Shown here one piece after another: positions 56,591 to 64,000 of a stretch of 64,000 bases of DNA. Source of the stretch: Chrysomallon squamiferum (Eukaryota; Mollusca; Gastropoda; Neomphalida; Peltospiridae). The translations under genes and the position numbers were made by a program. The notes under the pieces are model-generated. The model worked only from the letters and a program-made list of their open reading frames with translations, was not told where the DNA came from and did not search any database. The stretch's first letter is position 1; every line of letters starts with the position of its first letter. The stretch is from assembly GCA_012295275.1 (NCBI GenBank), contig CM022671.1, positions 15,695,456 to 15,759,455 on the forward strand, written 5' to 3'.

Positions 56591-57854
56591 TATTTTTATA
56601 TTTCTAACTGACGTTGTTGTTTTGAATGTATAATGTCATCACAACTACCGTAGAGCAGATATATTTCGAATTCTTTCAGATAATCCAGATCAGCTATCTG
56701 TTTTTATATAGTTATATTTATACTCAGTATGGTATTGTTCTATAAACAATATACAGTAGTCAGATTTTTATTCCTTTACATTTAATTCAGAACACATTTT
56801 ATTGACTGAAATAACATATTTAAAAAACCAAAAAAGAAGCTTTTTATTGGACTTATACATTGGTTACTTTGTGGTCAATGTGAATGACTTTACATATTTA
56901 TCTTTATATGTGTGTGTGTGTGTGTTATTTACACATTCCTGTAATTTATATATTTACTAATGCAGATATATTGTGTTAATGTAATTTAATAGTGGAATAT
57001 TACTTGCATATGTACATAGATAGTAAAATAAATATAAATAACAAATAATTTTTAAAAAAAACACACAATATAATGTCTTTTCACATTTTACCATGAAATT
57101 CAGGCATTATAGAATTTGATGTGCAGTATTATAGTAACCATCGGAAAGTAAATATAAAACGAATTTAAAAATTAAAAATTCAAAGAAACAGGATGATTTA
57201 TAACGATATAAAATCAGGAAATCAGTTAGGATAGTGCAAATGTAATGACACATTTCAAATATTCATTTCTTTGTCAGAGGGAACACTGAGTGTTTGAAAT
57301 GTTTCATTAGATTTCCATGATGTTCTGAATAGATTTTTTGTGATATCGTTTTTGTTAGATATGATTTCGTCAGTGGTTCTTTTTGTTAGTGCATTATTTA
57401 TTTAATTTCCTATATTCAGCAATATAGTAGCTCATTTGTACATCCACATAGTTTTTTTTTTCATTTTTAAAAAATAAATGTAAATATCTCCACATGGTTC
57501 GTGTTGATTCAAATTAATTTTTTGTAAATAACCGATCAAAATACATTAATGTTATGATTCTAGAAAGGATATATTGAAATATTTTTTATTATTATTATTA
57601 TTATTTTTATATAAATATTTAAAGAAAGTAAAATAAAATGTGTGTCATATGATTATTTATTTTCTAAAGCCTCACTACAGGTTTATCAAGAGACGGGATA
57701 TGCACTTTCTTCACTGTGTATAAAATATTTCTTGCGTCCAATAAAAAAAAAGAGTGAGCAAATACTTTTATTTAAAAACTGATAAAAAGGAAGATAAAAT
57801 TTCACGTTTTTAAGTATCTAACTTTGAAAAGAATTAATAAAATACATGAAGATT

Positions 57855-58095
57855 AATCATGTTAGTATGTTAGAAAATAAAAATATTAGTATGTTAGAGA
57901 ATGAAATATTAGTATGTTAGAGAATAAAAGTGTTAGTATGTCAGAGAATAAAACGTGTTAGTATGTTAGAGAATTAAATGTGCTAGTATGTTACAGAATA
58001 AAAGTGTTAGTATGTTAAAGAATAAAAGTGTTAGTATGTTAAAGAATGAAACGTGTTAGTATGTCACAGAATAAAAGTGTTTGTATGTTAAAGAA
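57855..58095 (+). repeat. minisatellite of about 24 bp
   Basis: About ten units of GTTAGTATGTTAGAGAATAA plus AAGT, with small changes (GTCAGAG, GTTAAAG, GTCACAG). Confidence 0.9.
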
Positions 58096-58155
58096 TATTA
58101 GATTAATTTTCATATTTAATCTTTTTAAAATTTAATTTAATTTAATTTAATTTAA

Positions 58156-58186
<31 letters not shown>

Positions 58187-58280
58187 TTTATTTAGGAGGA
58201 GGAGGAGTAGCAGTAATAGTAGTAATGGCTGTTGTAATAACAAATAACAGAATTAATAATAATAATAATAATAATAATGT

Positions 58281-58447
58281 TTTCGCATGATCAAATTACT
58301 GAAATATTAACTCACAAAGAAAGGAGATTTCTCACAGCTCAGAATAATGATGCTCACGGAGAGCGAGCTCAAGGTTACAGATTACTGATAAGAACGATAA
58401 TCTGCATGTTAAAATTCCTGAATAACGTCACACTGACGTAGTCTCAT
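58281..58447 (+). repeat. dispersed repeat family 2, copy 2
   Basis: Same orientation as the copy at 53965 and about 4.3 kb away. Both are preceded by AAT-rich microsatellite sequence. Here the end reads ACGTCACACTGACGTAGTCT, a perfect CRE-like inverted pair. Confidence 0.82.
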
Positions 58448-59929
58448 CCACATGCAGCTTTCCAACAGCACATTTATTAATACAGCATGCTGTATAACTG
58501 ATATCATTCGTAGACTGGTATTCTCAGGATAATAACGTATATAACTGATTTTTCATACATAGGCCAAAAATGTATTTTGATGCACAAATATCTTTATTTT
58601 ATATATTTACACTTTTTTTTTAAATTATCATTATTTAGCTTTAAAAGATTAAAATCAAGTTTTCCTCCATGTTCCTTTGATCGAGTGGGTGCACGTGTTT
58701 TGCGCGTCTGAGTGTGTAGATGTGTACAAAAGCATTTCTGTGCGAGTGCATAGTGTCAGTGTGTATGAAAGAGAAAACAAAGTTTACGTTCGTGTATGTA
58801 AGCGAGTGTGTATCTGCGCAAATGATCGTGATTTGTGCGTATGTTTCCGGTGTGTTTTTTTCCGGCTTTTTTTAAGAAGCTCATTTTACGAATTAATCAT
58901 TGTTACTAACGACATACTAAATCTAGATGTATAATCACACCTAACACATTTGCAGATTCCTATTAAGCGCCAGCTTTACATTCACTATTAAAGACAAATA
59001 CGAAAAACAAAAATTCAAGTAACTTTTCAAGTTTCCTCACCTATTACATCAATTTAATATCTGAATATCCAATTCTTTTTATATTATTTTCAATACTATC
59101 AAAACAGTTACCTTTAAATACGTGCTCTTCTTTTTTTCTTTTTGGTTTATTGTTTTATTTCTGCTTTTCAACAATTTATACCAACCTTTCTTCAATCTAG
59201 TTATTTTTCATCATTCAACATCTTTGCATTTTTCGTTTTGTTACTGGAAGCAAATAATCGGTTTTACACCAAGGGTATATCGATCAATGGAGGAACCCTG
59301 TGTAAGAGATCGGTCCAATGAAAGCTGAAGAAACGCAGTGGTGAGAATACTGCAGAGCGAGACTGTGAGCACTACACATCAGAGGTTTCTACAAAATAAT
59401 TATAGCTACTGGTGTTATTATTGCCTGTCTGTATTGGAAAATAATAAACCTATGTGTTTCTAGAATATAGATGACGGGGATTTGATTTTTTTTTTTGTTT
59501 GTGTTTTTCGAGAGAAAAGCTCAGTGAGTTTGATCCTGAGTTTCTTCTCTGTGTTGGATCAGTGATTTCTGAGAATAATGTCTTAAATGGAAATACTCAA
59601 ATTCGATATTATAAATTTTTGAAATTAATATTTTTTTTTTTTTTTTATTTTTTTTTTTTTTTTTATATTTTTATCGTATTGGTGCGAAATGTTTCGTTTG
59701 TCTTTTAATTTCACTCGTTTTTACAAGTGAGATACCAAATTAACGACATGAAATGAATGCGACGGAGCGAAATACTTGTCAAAGTTAAATCATTATTTTT
59801 TTTTTAATCTGTTTATGAAACAGATAATATTTCTGTTGTTCTGTTGTGTGTTTTTTTTTTTACAATGACAGAGTTTAAAATCTTTTTACATGGATTTCAC
59901 ATAGACCTGGAAGTGAATTCGGAAATGTG

Positions 59930-60190
59930 ATGACTGTGGCGGAGAAAGTTGTTTTTCTGGGTATGAAGCAGACGACAGAGAATATGTTAGATTACTCGTT
60001 TGACGAGTTCTGGCTGTGGAACGTTACCATGAACGTCAGCAACTCGTCGAATCTCGACGTCGCCCTCACTGCTGACGACCTGTGGCACATGATTCCTCTG
60101 GGAGTTATACTGTCACTTCTCTGCGTCCTCACCACCGTCGGCAACGCCATGGTCCTGCATGCTGTGAGAACTGAGAAACGACTACAAACA
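59930..60190 (+). CDS. first coding exon of a class A (aminergic-type) GPCR; partial gene
   Basis: 87 residues from the ATG at 59930 (in-frame TAA at 59876 upstream) to a consensus donor CAAACA|GTGAGT, phase 0. The extracellular N-terminus is about 52 residues with three overlapping N-glycosylation sequons (N31 NVT, N35 NVS, N38 NSS) and no signal peptide. Transmembrane helix 1 (about 54-79) ends VGNAMVLHAVRTEKRLQT, with Asn72 as the conserved N1.50. The helix 1 end and loop most resemble histamine H1 or muscarinic-type amine receptors. The expected helix 2 exon is not found up to 64000, so the rest lies downstream across a long intron. Ligand class is inference. Confidence 0.8.
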
Positions 60191-60758
60191 GTGAGTACCA
60201 TAAAAAAAAAAAAAACTAAAAAAAATGATAATTTTTTTTTTAAAGTTTTTAAAAATCTTTCTGTTTATTAAATACAGTAAATACCGAATCCATGCTATAT
60301 ATAAGTTATACATTGTCTACATATTATTTTAGTTCTTTTAATTCATCTCTATATTTTTAACAGAGTGTTTTTCGTACTTAAAAAAAAAAAAAAATAACAA
60401 TAATAAAACTCGTAGCAAGCTGTTACTCAAGGTGAAAGAGTAATCACAGTTTGCGCTATCCTGTATCAACACTTCTGGACACGAACCAATATCCTATTCC
60501 TTTACAAGTAATCTAATATAAAATCATTATAAGTCAGCTTACGTTACGTAACATTACGCTGGTGTTGAAATATCAATGACTTGAGAGCACATGGAGAAGA
60601 ACCTCAAGGCTGCTTTTCTCTGTATATAACAACCAGATACCAGTGCAGTAATAAAACTTCTGTTTCCTGCTGAGAGAGAAGCACTACAACGTCTCCGGGT
60701 TTAGAAATGACATATGGGGTTATTTTTGTCATTCACACCTATTCGTACTTTCAAAGGT

Positions 60759-60803
<45 letters not shown>

Positions 60804-60839
60804 CATTATATACACAGACACTGACACTCATACACAGAC

Positions 60840-60886
<47 letters not shown>

Positions 60887-61044
60887 GGTATATTTATATG
60901 TATAATATATATGTATATGTATATAAAATGTTCAAAGACTACTTTTGATCATCTGGCATGTCAATGTTAACGGTTATTACGTTTTAGCAACGAGTGATGA
61001 ATATATTTTTAACGTTAACGTTTACAGAGATTTAAGTCACCCAT
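60191..61044. other. start of GPCR intron 1 with GT/AC microsatellites
   Basis: (GT)n at 60761-60801 and (AC)n at 60843-60878 facing each other across about 40 bp, then AT runs. No helix 2 exon found. Confidence 0.6.
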
Positions 61045-61216
61045 TAAAAGCGAGGACTCTTTTGTGAACGCTTTCTTCTAGTATGAAAAGCACAAATCGT
61101 TAACGACCTTTGAAAACGCAGCCTTTGGGCACTGACCAGAACGGAAAAAGCCCAATGGGTTTACTGACTGGGATTGATCTTTCGACCCAAAGCGCCCCAG
61201 GCCTGTTCTCTAACCA
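61045..61216 (-). mobile_element. candidate tRNA-derived SINE
   Basis: Read on the minus strand it starts TTGGTTAGAGAACAGGCCTG (A-box-like), then GGGTCGAAAGATCAATCCC (degenerate B-box-like, 61170-61187), followed by about 110 bp of complex sequence including CCGTTCTGGTCAGTGCCCAA. Box spacing is about right for a tRNA head. No tail repeat or target duplication was confirmed, and no second copy lies in this window. Confidence 0.4.
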
Positions 61217-61258
61217 ATTTAGATGCAGTCAACTGCAAGGTGAACAATAAGTAACAAA

Positions 61259-61260
61259 AA

Positions 61261-61303
<43 letters not shown>

Positions 61304-61371
61304 AGCAAATAAATAAAGCAAATAAATAGATAATAAAGCAAATAGTTAAACAAAGTAAAAAAATATATGTA

Positions 61372-61431
<60 letters not shown>
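61259..61431. repeat. (AAAT)n then (GT)n(AT)n microsatellites
   Basis: (AAAT)n at 61259-61322, (GT)n at 61377-61401 and (AT)n at 61402-61430, the last adjoining composite element copy B. Confidence 0.9.
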
Positions 61432-61436
<5 letters not shown>

Positions 61437-62655
61437 GTTTTACCTATGGGTGAGCAAATGTCCAATTACAGTAAAGGCAAAAAAATCACAACCAGTATTC
61501 TTGTGACCTTTTACATTTTTATATCATATTATATATTCAATAATCTATTTTAATACAGGTTACAGCTCAGCTAATTCAATACATTTTCTCAGATGAATTC
61601 TTTTGATAAAATGTCTGTATCACTACTGAACATTATCTGTTTCTTTTAATGTGAATGTTCTAAAAGTGTTTTTTTTTTTTTTTTAATATATGAGATTTTA
61701 TGTGTGACTCTCAGTGCATGGTTTTATGTGTGACTCTCAGTGCATGGTTTTATGTGTGACTCTAAAAGATTTCAGTGTGTTTTTATATTCAAGTTCTCAT
61801 GTTTTGATATTCAAGTTCTCAATATGTTTTGATATACAAGTTCTCAATGTGTTTTGATATACAAGTTCTGAATATATTTTGATATACAAGTTCTCAATGT
61901 GTTTTGATATAGATGTTCTCAGTCTATTTTGATAGACAAGTTCTCGATGTGTTTTGATATACAAGTTCTCAATATATTTTGATATACAAGTTCTCAATGT
62001 GTTTTTATATATAAGTTCTCAATATATTTTGATATACAAGTTCTCAGTGTGTTTTGATGTACAAGTTCTCAATGTATTTTGATATAGATGTTCTCAGTCT
62101 ATTTTGATACACAAGTTCTCAATGTCTTTTGATATGCAAGTTCTCAATGTATTTTGATATTCAAGTTCTCACTGTATTCTGATATACAAGTTCTCAGTGT
62201 GTTTTGATATATAAGTTCTCAATATATTTTGATATACAAGTTCTCAATGTGTTTTGATATACAAGTTCTCAATCTACTTTGATATACAAGTTCTCAATGT
62301 CTTATGATATGCAAGTTCTCAATGTATTTTGATATACAAGTTCTCAATATATTTTGATATACAAGTTCTTAATGTTTTATGATATGCAAGTTCTCAATGT
62401 ATTTTGATATACAATTTCTCAGTGTGTTTTGATATAGATGTTCTCACTGTGTTTTGATAGAGATGTTCTCAATGTGTTTTGATATATATGTTTTCAAGTT
62501 GTTTTGTGATATAAGTTGTCAGTGTGTTTTGATATACAACTTCTCGGTGAGTTTTGACATGTAAGTTGTCAATGTGTTTTTATATGTAAGTTGTCAATGT
62601 GTTTTGATACATAATTTTTCAACGAATTTTGATATATAAGTTCTCACATATACCA
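61432..62655 (-). mobile_element. composite repeat element, copy B (inverted relative to copy A)
   Basis: This is the reverse complement of the 44.8-46.07 kb element: unique segment at 61432-61640, then the roughly 25-bp minisatellite. Differences include about 15 bp present only in copy A (TGGTGAGACAGG region near 45885). The array boundaries contain different variant units, so the arrays have evolved separately. Confidence 0.65.
61690..62655 (-). repeat. minisatellite of about 25 bp (array B)
   Basis: About 38 units of TTGATATACAAGTTCTCAAT plus GTGTT on the plus strand, the complement of array A. The first units (61690-61765) are a variant, TTTTATGTGTGACTCTCAGT plus GCATGG, repeated almost perfectly, which looks like local recent spread. 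Confidence 0.92.
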
Positions 62656-63850
62656 TATAAATATATATATATTCTCATTTTATTTAAACAGTATTTGAAT
62701 ATATGTTTTTTCAGTGTTTGAATAAATTACATTCGAAAATGACTTTTTATATTATTCAACACTTCGTTGTAGACAAATTTTTGTATGAACTTCAGCCAAT
62801 GTTGAAAAAGAACCTATTAGAGCACGACAAATGCAGACAATGATTAATAGAACTTCAAATAATCCTTAAAAATACTTTTTTGCTCTTTCTCTCTCTTAAA
62901 AAGTCCCCGGATCTAGAAGTGAATAAAGGAAATTAAGACATGCATCAAGACGGCATTCTCATGATGTGAGTTGACAAGTTCTGTTGCAATTGAATTGTCT
63001 GGAGAGGAAATAAAAATATAAATTTGACGAAAACTCATTAACTCGTAATACTGAAATAAAATCAAATACAGAAGTAAAACCAGTTTATAAATAATATCGA
63101 AATACAGACGTTTTCTTTCTTTTTATTTATTTATTTTAGGGGGGGGTTTTTGTTGTTTTTGTTTTTTTTTTTTTTTTGATTATTTGAGTTTTTATTTTGT
63201 TTGCTTTTTGTTTCTTTGTTTTTGTCTGATTTTTGTTGTTGTTTTTTTGTTTTTTTGGTTTTGGTTTTGGGGTTTTTTTTAAAAATAAAACTGGATGATT
63301 TTAAGAAATTTACTCTGTACAAAGATATGTCATAATTATACTAGATTTTCAATAAGTTATATTATTTAAAAACTAAAATCTAATAAAAATAAACAATTTC
63401 AATCCAAAAGGGATAATTCGTTTATATATACAGATTTTAAACAATAACATATTAATATTTAATAATTAAAATAATGTGAATTAAAATATATTAATATCTA
63501 TACTTACAGATTTTAAACCTATTAAATATGAATGTTTATATTTTACACATTTTAAATTAAAATTTATAAATGTTTATATTTGACGTATTTTAAATTAGAA
63601 TATGTTAATATTTATCTTTTAAACATTTTAAATTAGAATATATATATTTTAATTTTTTATTCATTTTTAAATTAAAATATACTTGTATTTTCTCTGATGC
63701 ACAGAGAAGGAATGAACGTCACTGAGATGAAACATCAGTTTTAATCGATCCATTTCGAAATTTATTGGCAGCTCAGGTCAGATTAATGTAGTTTCAACTG
63801 AAGAACAAAAATCTCAGACACACACACACACATAGACACAAAGACACACA

Positions 63851-63881
<31 letters not shown>

Positions 63882-64000
63882 TCAAATCCAGTATCTTTTT
63901 AAAAAGAAATAAAATAATGCTCATAGGAAGAAGATCAGCTTATAAAAGTGTAATAAATTTTCTGGTTTCTGATCATGGCGAAATACTGATCAATTTTTTT
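62656..64000. other. probable continuation of GPCR intron 1, no exon seen
   Basis: AT-rich sequence with a G/T-rich tract at 63138-63280 (GTTTTTGTTGTT type, including GGGGGG), degenerate AATATATTTAA units around 63440-63690, and (AC)n at 63819-63880. Confidence 0.55.

Larger units (their letters stand above)
56591..59929. other. upstream region of the GPCR exon; minisatellite, repeat copy, no accepted exon
   Basis: AT-rich apart from the 57.86 kb minisatellite and the 58.28 kb repeat. 59240-59400 is more complex and could hold a 5' UTR exon, but I cannot fix its splice sites. Poly-T runs at 59630-59664. Confidence 0.5.

Noticed and set aside
59927-60271. 114-codon open stretch reading through the GPCR exon
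   Set aside because: Its first codon is GTG, and after RLQT it enters a consensus splice donor and then Lys/Phe-rich intron sequence. Only 59930-60190 is kept.
61797-61997. 66-codon minus-strand repetitive ORF
   Set aside because: It lies entirely in minisatellite array B; frames break with each indel between monomers.

Overview
This is nuclear DNA from an animal. The window is AT-rich and dense in microsatellites (ATT, AC/GT, CT/GA and AT runs, long poly-A and poly-T tracts). It also holds many locally tandem minisatellites, widely spaced intron-containing genes and a fossil hAT DNA transposon. The protein content (a PRSS23/35-type secreted serine protease, an aminergic-type GPCR with a split coding region, a multipass membrane protein) and the repeat style suggest a mollusc, most likely a coleoid cephalopod such as an octopus. 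The organism call is inference; no sequence search was possible.

Layout. From 1 to about 10,230 there is no convincing gene: microsatellites, a six-unit repeat of about 65 bp (7,795-8,165) and a dispersed repeat pair (4.7 kb and 5.8 kb). At 10,369-11,598 on the minus strand lies a single-exon protease with an intact His/Asp/Ser triad and a probable 5'-UTR splice acceptor just upstream. From 11.8 to 31.4 kb the sequence is gene-poor. It carries several minisatellites (13.3-13.9, 19.97-20.18, 20.85-20.92 kb) and islands of complex, CpG-containing sequence (16.0, 24.1, 27.5 kb) that could be regulatory.

The best-resolved gene is on the plus strand at 31,544-36,804 (alternative end 36,917). It has ten exons with consensus splice sites and consistent phases, and encodes a roughly 346-residue protein with about eight membrane segments. 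A CCAAT box, a TATA box and a TCATGTGA E-box sit just upstream. Its last exon is duplicated in tandem (10a and 10b). Both copies keep an acidic dileucine motif, and the second runs straight into a minisatellite that supplies its last codons and its stop. A long region with few microsatellites, down to a polyadenylation signal at 41,102, looks like its 3' UTR and contains further local duplications.

From 41.1 to 64 kb there is a complete but decayed hAT element with terminal inverted repeats and an 8-bp target duplication (43,289-44,111). There are also two inverted copies of a composite element of about 1.2 kb, a roughly 25-bp minisatellite plus a unique segment (44.8-46.07 and 61.4-62.65 kb), a second dispersed repeat pair (54.0 and 58.3 kb), CpG-richer islands (50.4-51.0, 53.0-53.2, 56.0-56.6 kb), and the first coding exon of a class A GPCR at 59,930-60,190. 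The rest of that receptor lies beyond the window. No CRISPR, operon, rRNA or intact tRNA gene was seen.
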